Shown: in pieces, positions 26,413-34,660 of the stretch
Layout of the letters: the number at the start of each line of letters is the position of its first letter
How positions within the stretch are numbered: position 1 is the stretch's first letter
Assembly: GCF_900115505.1 (NCBI RefSeq)
Contig: NZ_FOWQ01000002.1
Span: forward strand, 690,673-754,672
Length of the DNA: 64,000 nt
Source of the DNA: Geodermatophilus dictyosporus
Lineage (GTDB): Bacteria; Actinomycetota; Actinomycetes; Mycobacteriales; Geodermatophilaceae
Direction of reading: 5' to 3'
Made by a program: the position numbers and the translations under genes
Notes under the pieces: generated by a model
Database searches by the model: none
Seen by the model: the letters and a program-made list of their open reading frames with translations, nothing else
Told to the model about the DNA's origin: nothing

Positions 26413-27930
26413 GTGTCCGCCGGTCCGCAGGCCGGGCGAGCCGGCGCCGTGTCGTCGCCCGCCCCGACGCGTCCTGCGCTGCTCGTCCTCGCCCTGTCAC
26501 TGGGCGTGACCACGCTGTCGCTGCTGCAGAGCCTGGTCGTACCGGTGCTCGGGCCCATCGGCGAGCAGCTCGGCGTCTCCACGGCTGCCGCCGGGTGGGT
26601 GCTCACCGCGAACCTGCTGGCCGCCGCCGTCCTCACGCCGGTGCTCGGCCGCCTCGGCGACACCCACGGCGAGCGGCCGGTCATCCTCGGCATCCTGGCG
26701 GCGGTGGCGCTGGGCACCCTGCTGGCCGTCGTCACCCGGTCGCTGCCGCTGCTGCTGGTGGCCCGCGTGCTGCAGGGCGCGTCCTACGGCCTGTTCCCCC
26801 TGTCGATCAGCGTGCTGCGCCGGGAGCTGCCGCCCGGACGGCTGAGCGTGGCGATGTCGGTGGTGAGCAGCACGCTCGGCGTCGGTGGTGTGGTCGGCCT
26901 GGTCGCCGCCGGTCTGCTCACCGGTGACGGCGGCGACTACCGACGGCCGTTCTGGATCGGCCTGGGCGTGACCCTGGTGTCGCTGGTGCTGGCCGCCGTC
27001 CTGCTGCCCCGCCGTCCTGCGACGGCCACCGGGCGGGTCGACTGGGCCGGCGCCGCGGTGCTCGGCGTGGGGCTGGTGCTGCTGCTCCTGCCGGTCTCCC
27101 AGGGCAACGCCTGGGGCTGGACCTCGCCGGGCACGCTGGGCTGCGCCGCCGGCGCGGCCGTCGTCCTGACCGGCTGGGTGCTGCTGCAGCGGCGACGTGC
27201 CCAGCCGCTGGTGCGACCGGCGCTGCTCACCGACCCGCGCATGCTGGTGCCCAACCTGGCCGGGCTCACGACCGGCGTCGGGCTGTTCGTCTCCTTCCTC
27301 GTCGTCATGCAGTACGTGCAGACGCCGCCGGAGGCCGGCTACGGCTTCGGCGCCGGGGTGCTCGAGGCCGCGGTGGTCTACCTGCTGCCCGGGGGCGTGG
27401 TCGGCATCCTGCTGGCGCCGGTGGCCGGGACGATCGTCGACCGGCTCGGCGCGCTGCCGACCCTGCTCGCCGGGGCGGCCGCGGGCATCGCCGGCTTCGC
27501 CGTGTTCGCGGTGGCCCGCGCCGAGCCCTGGCTGGTCGTCACGGCCGGCCTGCTCGCCCAGGTGTGGGTGACGGTGGTCTACGCGGCACTGCCGACGCTG
27601 GTCGTGCAGGCCGTGCGGCGCAGCGAGACCGGGGTGGCCAACGCGGTCAACTCCATCGCCCGGGCGGTGGGCCAGGCGGTGGGCAGCACGCTGACCGTGG
27701 CGCTGCTGGGCGCCGCCGTGGACCCGGCCACGGGCTTCCCGCGCGCCTCGGCGTTCACCGCGGTGGCGCTGCTGGGCGCCGCGTCCGCCGTCGCGGTCGC
27801 GCTGGTCAGTGTCGTGGGGATGGTCCAGGCCCGGCGCCGCGGCCCCGGCGAGCCCGACGGCGACGCCGCCGACGTCGAGCGCGCGACCGCCTGCGCCGGC
27901 GAGTGGTCGCCGGTCTCCGGCATCCGCTGA
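26413..27930 (+). CDS. MFS transporter
   Basis: 505 residues, about 14 hydrophobic helices. TM1 LSLLQSLVVPVLGPIGEQLG, loop motif A GRLGDTHGERP, and VLQGASYGLFPL in the second half of the N domain. It belongs to the DHA2-like drug exporters but diverges from the MFS at 20393. GTG 26413 is the probable start. No regulator beside it; the divergent neighbour is the small STARYE protein. Confidence 0.88.
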   Translation: MSAGPQAGRAGAVSSPAPTRPALLVLALSLGVTTLSLLQSLVVPVLGPIGEQLGVSTAAAGWVLTANLLAAAVLTPVLGRLGDTHGERPVILGILAAVALGTLLAVVTRSLPLLLVARVLQGASYGLFPLSISVLRRELPPGRLSVAMSVVSSTLGVGGVVGLVAAGLLTGDGGDYRRPFWIGLGVTLVSLVLAAVLLPRRPATATGRVDWAGAAVLGVGLVLLLLPVSQGNAWGWTSPGTLGCAAGAAVVLTGWVLLQRRRAQPLVRPALLTDPRMLVPNLAGLTTGVGLFVSFLVVMQYVQTPPEAGYGFGAGVLEAAVVYLLPGGVVGILLAPVAGTIVDRLGALPTLLAGAAAGIAGFAVFAVARAEPWLVVTAGLLAQVWVTVVYAALPTLVVQAVRRSETGVANAVNSIARAVGQAVGSTLTVALLGAAVDPATGFPRASAFTAVALLGAASAVAVALVSVVGMVQARRRGPGEPDGDAADVERATACAGEWSPVSGIR

Positions 27931-28031
27931 CCCGGTCCGCGACGCGCCCGGGTGATCACCGGAGCGCATGGAACGGCACCGTCCGGGGCACCACAGGCCC
28001 GATCGAACCCGCCCAGTCCCGGAGGACGACG

Positions 28032-29072
28032 ATGGCCCGCCCCACTGGCTCCCGTGCCGCGAGCGAGAAGGCGCAGACACGGTTCACCGGCAACACCACC
28101 GGAGACCCGGCGCCGCACGACGACAAGGTCAACTCGACCCGGTTCGACAACGCCCCCCGGGGGACCGACACCAAGCCCACCTTCTTCGGCACGGTCAAGC
28201 GGACCGTGACGGAGTTCAGCGAGGACAACCTCACCGACTGGGCGGCGTCGCTCACCTACTACGGCGTCCTCGCGCTCTTCCCGGCGCTCATCGCGCTGAC
28301 GTCCATCGTCGGGCTGCTCACCACGCCGCAGCAGCTCACCGAGGCGCTGACCACCGTCGTCCCGGCCAGCGCCGCGAGCACGCTGGGCCCGGTCATCGAG
28401 CAGGTCGCCGGCAGCCAGAGCACCGCCGGCTTCGGCCTGGTCCTCGGTCTGGTCGGCGCCGTCTGGTCGGCGTCGGGCTACGTGGGTGCCTTCACCCGCG
28501 CCTCGAACGTCGTCTACGAGACGCCCGAGGGCCGCAAGATCTGGAAGCTCAAGCCGCTGCAGCTGCTGGTCACCCTGATCGGCATCCTGTTCGCCGCCGT
28601 CATCGTGGCGATGCTGGTGCTCAGTGGCCCGGTGGTCGAGGCGATCGGCTCCGCGGTCAACGTGGGCCCGACCGCGCTGACCGTGTGGAACGTCGTCAAG
28701 TGGCCGGTGATCCTCGTGATCCTGGCGCTGATGATCGCCGTCCTCTACTACTCGACGCCGAACGTGAAGCTGCGCGGGTTCCGGTTCGTCAGCCCCGGCG
28801 CCGGCGTGGCGATCCTCGTCGCGGTCGTGGCCTCGGCCGCCTTCGCCTTCTACGTGGCCAACTTCGGCAGCTACAACAAGACCTACGGGGCACTGGCCGG
28901 CGTGGTCGTGTTCCTCATCTGGTTCTGGCTGATCAACCTGGCGCTCCTGTTCGGCATCGAGTTCGACGCCGAGAAGGAGCGGACCAAGGAGCTCAAGGAC
29001 GGCATCCCGGGGGCCGACAAGGAGATCCAGCTCGACGCCCGCGCCGAGCCCAAGCCCCGCAACACGAACTAG
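28032..29072 (+). CDS. YihY/virulence factor BrkB family membrane protein
   Basis: 346 residues with a charged N-terminal segment (1-60) and about six TM helices. Family marks are AASLTYYGVLALFPALIALT, the conserved ASNVVYETPEGRKIWK, and the C-terminal WFWLINLALLFGIEFDAE. Once mislabelled ribonuclease BN, this family has no confirmed enzymatic role. ATG 28032 preceded by GGAGG. Followed by a strong terminator. Confidence 0.92.
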   Translation: MARPTGSRAASEKAQTRFTGNTTGDPAPHDDKVNSTRFDNAPRGTDTKPTFFGTVKRTVTEFSEDNLTDWAASLTYYGVLALFPALIALTSIVGLLTTPQQLTEALTTVVPASAASTLGPVIEQVAGSQSTAGFGLVLGLVGAVWSASGYVGAFTRASNVVYETPEGRKIWKLKPLQLLVTLIGILFAAVIVAMLVLSGPVVEAIGSAVNVGPTALTVWNVVKWPVILVILALMIAVLYYSTPNVKLRGFRFVSPGAGVAILVAVVASAAFAFYVANFGSYNKTYGALAGVVVFLIWFWLINLALLFGIEFDAEKERTKELKDGIPGADKEIQLDARAEPKPRNTN

Positions 29073-29086
29073 CCGCACCGGACACC

Positions 29087-29127
29087 CGCCAGAGGCCCCC
29101 TCCCCGAGCGGGAGGGGGCCTCTGGCG
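29087..29127. terminator. Terminator hairpin, 18-bp perfect stem
   Basis: Arms 29087-29104 and 29110-29127 are perfectly complementary (core CCAGAGGCCCCCTCCC), loop of 5. It lies between the convergent YihY and hemerythrin genes, ending 6 bp before the latter's stop. Confidence 0.85.
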
Positions 29128-29132
29128 TGTGG

Positions 29133-29837
29133 TCAGCGCGCGGTGGGCGGGCCGTCGCCGCGGCGGGCCGGCGGGGTGCGCTCCACCACGGCGGCCACCG
29201 CGGCCAGTCCCCGGCTGACCGTCCGGCCGGCCGAGGCCGCCGCCGGCACCCGCCGGACGACGGTGTCGACGAGGTCGCGGCTGCGGTCGAGCAGCGACAG
29301 CGGCAGGCCCGAGAGCACGTTGCCCGGGGGCCGGCGCGACACGGTCGGGTGGGGGCGGGTCGGCGCGACCCGGCGCACGAGCTCCCAGCGGCGACCGAGC
29401 CGGCGCAGCTCGGCGGGGTCGAGCCGCTCCTGCAGCCGCGGGAGCAGCAGGTCCTCCTCGTCGCGGACGTCCTCCTGCAGCACCTCGACCAGCCGGGCCA
29501 GCCGCGCCGGCCGCTCCGGGGAGTCGGGCCCGCCCTCCTCGAGGGCGGCGACGAGCTCGTTGACCTCCTGGTGCTCGGTCTCGATGCGCCGGGTCAGCGC
29601 GTCCCCGTCGGGCAGCACCCGGCGGATGACCGGCCACAGCACGGTCTCCTCGGCGAAGGCGTGGCTGAAGACGAGCCGGTCGATGCGGGTGAGCACGTCC
29701 TCCTGGGCGTGACCGGTGGTGCGGTCGAGCTCCTGCAGCAGGTGGTCGAGCTCCTCGTGGTCCTCGCGCTGGCGCACCAGGACGCTGCCGGGCCCGCCGA
29801 GCTCGTCCTCGGTCTGGTCGGCGATGGTTCGGGGCAC
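29133..29837 (-). CDS. Hemerythrin HHE domain protein
   Basis: 234 residues. A helical HHE domain (about 25-150) shows the iron-ligand pattern: REDHEELDHLLQEL, FSHAFAEETVLWP, ETEHQEVNEL and DEEDLLLPRLQ. A basic C-terminal region (about 150-234, Arg/Pro/Ala rich) is of unknown role. Probable di-iron oxygen- or NO-sensing/binding protein. GTG 29837 with GGAGG upstream. Confidence 0.87.
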   Translation of the reverse strand: MPRTIADQTEDELGGPGSVLVRQREDHEELDHLLQELDRTTGHAQEDVLTRIDRLVFSHAFAEETVLWPVIRRVLPDGDALTRRIETEHQEVNELVAALEEGGPDSPERPARLARLVEVLQEDVRDEEDLLLPRLQERLDPAELRRLGRRWELVRRVAPTRPHPTVSRRPPGNVLSGLPLSLLDRSRDLVDTVVRRVPAAASAGRTVSRGLAAVAAVVERTPPARRGDGPPTAR

Positions 29838-30006
29838 GGGGCCCTCCTCGGAACTCGGACGGACGCAACCCCTGGTCCCTGCCCCCGGAGGGCGGTCGCC
29901 ATGCCGCCGCGGGCGCCCGGTGTCGCGCGGCCCGGCCGGGTTGCGGCCGGGGTCCGCGGGTAGGGCGGGCGCACGGGACACCGCGGTCCCCTGCGAGGAG
30001 GCACCC

Positions 30007-31188
30007 ATGGCCGACCGGCCCACCGTCACGTCGGACTTCTACGAGCTCGAGGCGCTGCTCGACGACCAGGACCGGGAGACGCTGCACCGCGTCCGCGCGT
30101 TCATGGACGAGGAGGTCGAGCCGATCATCAACCACTACTGGACGCGCGCGGAGTTCCCCCGCCAGCTCATCCCCCGCCTGGCCGAGCTGGGCATCGCCGG
30201 CGCCCAGTACTCCGGCTACGGCTGCCCGGGCCGCTCGTCGCTGTTCGACGGCATGGTGTCCATGGAGCTCGGCCGCGGCGACCCCTCGGTGGCCACCTTC
30301 ATGGGCGTCCACGGCGGTCTGGCCATGGGCACCCTGCAGCTCTGTGCCTCCGACGAGCAGAAGGAGCGCTGGCTGCCGGCCATGGCCCGGATGCAGCTCA
30401 TCGGCGCCTTCGGCCTGACCGAGCCCGAGCACGGCTCCGACGTCGCCCGCGGCATCCAGACCACCGCACGGCGGGACGGCGACGAGTGGGTCCTCGACGG
30501 GCAGAAGAAGTGGATCGGCAACGGCAGCTTCGCCGACCTGGTGATCATCTGGGCGCGGGACGTGGACACCGACCGGGTGCTCGGCTTCGTCGTCGAGACC
30601 CCGGCGCCCGGGTTCAGCGCGGTCGACCTCGAGGACAAGATCGCGCTGCGCGCGGTGCAGAACGCGCAGATCACCCTCGACGGCGTCCGGGTGCCCGAGG
30701 AGAACCGGCTGCAGAACGCGAACAGCTTCCGCGACACGGCCAACGTGCTGCGGGCGACGCGGGTGAGCGTGGCCTGGTCGGCGGTGGGCTGCTCCCGCGG
30801 CGCCTACGAGCACGCCCTGCGGTACGCGATGGGGCGCGACCAGTTCGGCCGCTCGATCACCTCCTTCCAGCTGGTGCAGGACCTGCTGTTCCGGATGCTC
30901 GGCAACATCACCGCCTCCGCCGCGCTCTGCGCCCGCGCCTCGCAGCTGCAGGACTGCGGGATGCTGCGCGACGAGCACGCCTCCATGGCCAAGGGCTACT
31001 CGACGATGCGCATGCGCGAGACGGTCGGCTGGGCCCGCGAGCTCATGGGCGGCAACGGCATCCTGCTGGAGAACCACGTGGGGCGGTTCGTGGCCGACGC
31101 CGAGGCCATCTACTCCTACGAGGGCACCCGCGAGGTCAACAGCCTGATCGTCGGCCGGGCGATCACCGGCACCAGCGCCATCGCGTGA
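30007..31188 (+). CDS. Acyl-CoA dehydrogenase, glutaryl-CoA dehydrogenase-like
   Basis: 393 residues, standard length. FGLTEPEHGSDVARGI and KKWIGNGSFADL are FAD/substrate motifs. The catalytic Glu lies in YSYEGTREVNSLIVGRAITG, the glutaryl-CoA dehydrogenase-type ending. Oxidative decarboxylation of glutaryl-CoA is possible but not proven, and no lysine or tryptophan degradation genes are adjacent. ATG 30007 preceded by GAGGAGG. Confidence 0.92.
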   Translation: MADRPTVTSDFYELEALLDDQDRETLHRVRAFMDEEVEPIINHYWTRAEFPRQLIPRLAELGIAGAQYSGYGCPGRSSLFDGMVSMELGRGDPSVATFMGVHGGLAMGTLQLCASDEQKERWLPAMARMQLIGAFGLTEPEHGSDVARGIQTTARRDGDEWVLDGQKKWIGNGSFADLVIIWARDVDTDRVLGFVVETPAPGFSAVDLEDKIALRAVQNAQITLDGVRVPEENRLQNANSFRDTANVLRATRVSVAWSAVGCSRGAYEHALRYAMGRDQFGRSITSFQLVQDLLFRMLGNITASAALCARASQLQDCGMLRDEHASMAKGYSTMRMRETVGWARELMGGNGILLENHVGRFVADAEAIYSYEGTREVNSLIVGRAITGTSAIA

Positions 31189-31192
31189 AGGA

Positions 31193-31241
31193 CCCCCTGC
31201 CCCCCACCACTCGCGCGCTCGTGGCGGGACCCTGCAGGGGG
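31193..31241. terminator. Weak candidate terminator hairpin
   Basis: CCCCCTGC (31193-31200) pairs with GCAGGGGG (31234-31241) around a 33-base loop that can itself pair through CCAC/GTGG. It lies between the acyl-CoA dehydrogenase and the convergent binding-protein gene. Confidence 0.45.
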
Positions 31242-31263
31242 CCGGCTGACCGGAGGACCGCGT

Positions 31264-32187
31264 TCACCTCCCGTCCCACCAGCGGGCGGCGGCCTCGCGG
31301 GGCGTGTGCCCCTCGGCGACGGCCCGGTTGAGCGTGACCAGGTCGATGGTGGTCAGCTGCGCGCTGACCGCGTCCAGCGCACCGCGCAACCGCTCGCCGG
31401 CCTCGTCGGCCAGCGCCGTCCGCACGATCGGCACGACGTTCTCGCGGGGCTGCAGCGACCGGTCGTCGCGGAGCAGCAGCAGCGCGGTGTCGACGAGGTG
31501 GGGGTCGGTCGTCTCCAGCATCCCGACGTGGACCTGCCCGGTGAGCAGCGCCTCCACCGTGGCCGCGCGCGAGGGCATGCTGCGGACGCCGGCGAACTCC
31601 ACGCCGTAGACCTCGCGCAGGCCGGGCAGGCAGAAGGGCCGCTGCACGCACTCCGGCGGACCGCCGAAGACCAGCCCGGGCGCCAGCGCGGCGAGGTCGG
31701 AGAGCGTGGTCATCCCGTGCTGCACGGCGAGGTCGGTCCGGACGACGAACCCGTTCTGGTCCTCGGCCGCGGCGGCGGCCAGCACGGTCATCCCCCGCGG
31801 CGCCAGCGCGGCCGCCAGCGCCTCCCGCAGCGGCACCGGGTCGTCGTGCACCGACCCCGCGCCGGGCTCGAGGAACTCCGAGGCGGTCCCGAGGTAATCG
31901 ACGACGACGTCGACGACGCCCTGCTCGAGCGCCGGCAGCACCACCTCCCGGGTGCCGATGCCGTGCTGCACGGTCACCCCGAACCCGGCCCGGCGCAGCG
32001 CCTCGGCGTAGACCTCGGCGAGTGCCTGGTTCTCCGGGAAGTCGTAGGAGGCGACGCGGACGGCGTCCTCCCCCGCGGGCGCGGGCTCCGCGGACGGCCC
32101 GCCGCAGCCGCACAGCACCGCCACCGCCACCGCCACCGCCAGCAGGATGGCGAGCAGCGGGCGGGCGAGCGGGCGGCGACGGGTCAC
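31264..32187 (-). CDS. OpuAC-type osmoprotectant/glycine-betaine-binding lipoprotein
   Basis: 307 residues from GTG 32187 (GGGAGG upstream). A signal peptide of Leu/Ala/Val repeats ends in VLCGCGG, a lipobox. The mature part is a type F periplasmic-binding protein: RVASYDFPENQALAEVYAEA, VVDYLGTASEFL, and LDAVSAQLTTIDLVTLN near the end, all typical of OpuAC/ProX-like compatible solute binders. No ABC ATPase or permease is beside it, so it is an orphan component or pairs with genes elsewhere. Confidence 0.88.
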   Translation of the reverse strand: MTRRRPLARPLLAILLAVAVAVAVLCGCGGPSAEPAPAGEDAVRVASYDFPENQALAEVYAEALRRAGFGVTVQHGIGTREVVLPALEQGVVDVVVDYLGTASEFLEPGAGSVHDDPVPLREALAAALAPRGMTVLAAAAAEDQNGFVVRTDLAVQHGMTTLSDLAALAPGLVFGGPPECVQRPFCLPGLREVYGVEFAGVRSMPSRAATVEALLTGQVHVGMLETTDPHLVDTALLLLRDDRSLQPRENVVPIVRTALADEAGERLRGALDAVSAQLTTIDLVTLNRAVAEGHTPREAAARWWDGR

Positions 32188-32279
32188 GGACCCTCCCGGG
32201 GTGGGGCAGCGCCACGCTAGCCCCGCGCGGGACCAAGGTCGATGGTCACGGGCGCGCATCGGGGGCAGCATCGGCCGGC

Positions 32280-34064
32280 ATGGCGGCCACCACACGGGCC
32301 CCCGCGACGCCACCGGGGACGGCACCGGGGACGGCACCGGCGGCGGCACCGGCGACGGCACCCGCGCCCCGGGCACCCGCGGGAGAAGCGGTCCGGCGTC
32401 CGGGCCCCCCGCCGGTGCAGCGCGTGCACCGCCGCCGCCGGCCCTCCGGCGAGCCGCCACCGCTGCCGCGCCACCTCAACGCCTCGGGCAAGTGGTGGCT
32501 GGGCCTCAGCGGCGCCGTCCTGGCCAGCTGGGTCGTCGTGGTCGCCACCGGCAGCGTGGCCGTCTTCGACCTCGTCGACACCCGCGTCCTGCAGGCCCTC
32601 GCCGCGGTCCGCTCGCCCACCCTGACCGACGTCGCCGAGGTGGCCGGGGTGCTCGCCACCGGTCCGGCGATCCACGCGCTGTGGCTGGCCAACCTCGCCG
32701 TCCTGGCGGTGTTCCGGCGCTGGCGGCACCTGTTCGTGTGGATCGGCGTCGGCCTGCTGGTGATCAACACCGCGGCCACGCTCGCCGCGACGCTGCAGCG
32801 CCCGCGGCCCTACGAGGTCGAGCTGCTGGGCCCCTGGTCGGGGTTCTCCATGCCCTCGGTGCCGGTGACCGTGCTGGCCACCTTCCTGGTCAGCACCCTC
32901 TACTCGCTGGTGCCCGCGGGCCGCCGGCGCGACACGGGCAAGTGGGTGGTGTGCGGGCTGCTGCTGGTGACCGCCGCCTCCCGGCTCTACCTCGCCCAGG
33001 ACCACCCGACCGACGTCCTCGCCGGCGTGGTGCTCGGCGTCGCGGCGCCGCTGGCCGCCTTCCGGCTGCTCACGCCCAACGAGGTCTACCCCGTCGTCTA
33101 CCGCCGGGGCAGCCCGGCACACCTCGACGTCTCCGGGGCCCGGGGCGAGGCGATCGTCCGGGCCCTGCAGGACCAGCTCGGCCTGGTGGCCACCGCGGTG
33201 ACGCCCTTCGGCCTGGCCGGGTCGGGCGGCTCCACCCCGCTGCGGATCACCGTCAAGGCCGACGACGCGGTGGAGGAGGACGAGAGCTGCGTCTTCGGCA
33301 AGCTCTACGCCGCCACGCACGTGCGCTCCGACCGCTGGTTCAAGCTGGGCCGCACGCTGCTCTACGGCCGGCTGGAGGACGAGAAGCCGTACCACAGCGT
33401 GCGCCGGCTGGTGCAGTACGAGGACTACGTGCTGCGCCTGATGTCCGACGCCGGCCTGCCGGTGCCGCACCCGCTGGGCATCGTGGAGATCACCCCGGAG
33501 CGCGAGTACCTGCTGGTCGCGGAGTTCCTCGCCGGCGCCCGCGAGATCGGCGACCCGGAGACCGTCGTGGACGACGCGGTGATCGACCAGGGCCTGGCCG
33601 TCGTCCGGCGGATGTGGGAGGTCGGCATCGCCCACCGTGACATCAAGCCGGCCAACGTGATGGTGCGCGACGGGACGCTGTACCTCATCGACTCCGCCTT
33701 CGCCGAGGTGCGCCCCAGCCCGTGGCGGGAGGCCGTGGACCTGGCGAACACGATGCTGGTCCTGGCGCTGCGCACCGACCCCGCGCGGGTGTACGCCCGG
33801 GCGCGGCTGTTCTTCTCCGACGAGGAGATCGCCGAGGCGTTCGCGGCCACCCGCGGCCTGACCATGCCCTCGCAGCTGCGCCGGATGCTGCGGGCGCAGG
33901 GCCGCGACCTGCACGCGGAGTTCCTCCGGCTGCTGCCCTACCGGCTGCCGCCGGTGCGGATCCAGCGGTGGACCTGGCGCCGCGCCGGGCTGACCCTGGT
34001 CACCGGCCTGGCGCTGGCGCTGGCCGTGACCATCGCGGTCGACCTGCTGAGGTCCCCGCTGTGA
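32280..34064 (+). CDS. PAP2-kinase fusion membrane protein
   Basis: 594 residues. A Pro/Ala/Thr N-terminal tail (1-65) precedes a membrane PAP2-like domain (about 70-265) with TLQRPRP, MPSVPV in place of the PSGH motif, and SRLYLAQDHPTDVLAG. A protein-kinase-like domain (about 320-560) follows: HRDIKPANVMV catalytic loop and LIDSAFAE in place of DFG. A C-terminal TM helix (about 565-590) anchors the end. The His of the second PAP2 motif is missing, so the PAP2 part may bind rather than cleave lipid phosphates, or act atypically. First gene of a five-gene overlapping cassette. Confidence 0.85.
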   Translation: MAATTRAPATPPGTAPGTAPAAAPATAPAPRAPAGEAVRRPGPPPVQRVHRRRRPSGEPPPLPRHLNASGKWWLGLSGAVLASWVVVVATGSVAVFDLVDTRVLQALAAVRSPTLTDVAEVAGVLATGPAIHALWLANLAVLAVFRRWRHLFVWIGVGLLVINTAATLAATLQRPRPYEVELLGPWSGFSMPSVPVTVLATFLVSTLYSLVPAGRRRDTGKWVVCGLLLVTAASRLYLAQDHPTDVLAGVVLGVAAPLAAFRLLTPNEVYPVVYRRGSPAHLDVSGARGEAIVRALQDQLGLVATAVTPFGLAGSGGSTPLRITVKADDAVEEDESCVFGKLYAATHVRSDRWFKLGRTLLYGRLEDEKPYHSVRRLVQYEDYVLRLMSDAGLPVPHPLGIVEITPEREYLLVAEFLAGAREIGDPETVVDDAVIDQGLAVVRRMWEVGIAHRDIKPANVMVRDGTLYLIDSAFAEVRPSPWREAVDLANTMLVLALRTDPARVYARARLFFSDEEIAEAFAATRGLTMPSQLRRMLRAQGRDLHAEFLRLLPYRLPPVRIQRWTWRRAGLTLVTGLALALAVTIAVDLLRSPL

Positions 34065-34660
34065 CCGGCGCCCGCCGCGCCGCCGCGGTGGCCGTCCTGG
34101 CCGCCGCCCCCCTGCTGACCGCGTGCGGGGGCGGCACGAGCGTCAGCGTCGAGGTGCCGGCCTGCGCGAGCGGGGACGAGGGCAGCGCGGCCAACGGCGT
34201 CGTCCTCATGGCGCAGGCGGTGCCGACGGCGACCTGGGTGCCGTGCGTCGAGAGCGTCCCGGTGGGCTGGACCTTCGCCGGCCTGGACGCCCGCTCCGGC
34301 TCGGCCCGGTTCTGGCTGGACTCCGACCGGGACGGGGTGCACGCCATCGAGGTGCGGCTGACCGCGGAGTGCGACACCGCCGGCGCCACGGAGATCCCCA
34401 GCGAGCGGGAGGACCTCCGCCGCTTCGAGCGGGTCACCCAGGTCAGCCCGCAGTACCTCGGCCGGCGCTACTACGTCTTCCCGGGCGGCTGCACCACGGT
34501 GGTGTTCACCCTCTCGGGGGAGAACCGAGGCGAGCCGCTGGCCCTGGCCACCCAGGGCCTCGGGGTGGTGAGCCGCGAGGACCTGGCCGCCCAGGTGCAC
34601 ACCGAGAGCGGGGGCCGGCTGCACCTGGACCCGCCCTCCGACGAGGGGGACCCGTCATGA
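34061..34660 (+). CDS. Lipoprotein of unknown function
   Basis: 199 residues. The signal peptide ends LLTACGGG, a clear lipobox, so it should be lipid-anchored outside the membrane. The mature domain has several Cys (VPAC, VPCVES, TAECDT, GGCTTV) that may form disulfides, and a beta-rich pattern with RFWLDSDRDG. No family recognised. Start GTG 34061 overlaps the PAP2-kinase stop, and its stop overlaps the next ATG. It sits inside the cassette. Confidence 0.82.
   Translation: MTGARRAAAVAVLAAAPLLTACGGGTSVSVEVPACASGDEGSAANGVVLMAQAVPTATWVPCVESVPVGWTFAGLDARSGSARFWLDSDRDGVHAIEVRLTAECDTAGATEIPSEREDLRRFERVTQVSPQYLGRRYYVFPGGCTTVVFTLSGENRGEPLALATQGLGVVSREDLAAQVHTESGGRLHLDPPSDEGDPS

Noticed and set aside
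32290-32350. GGGACGGCACC-like short repeats
   Set aside because: Encode the Pro/Ala/Thr tail of the PAP2-kinase protein; ordinary low complexity, not a mobile or CRISPR repeat.
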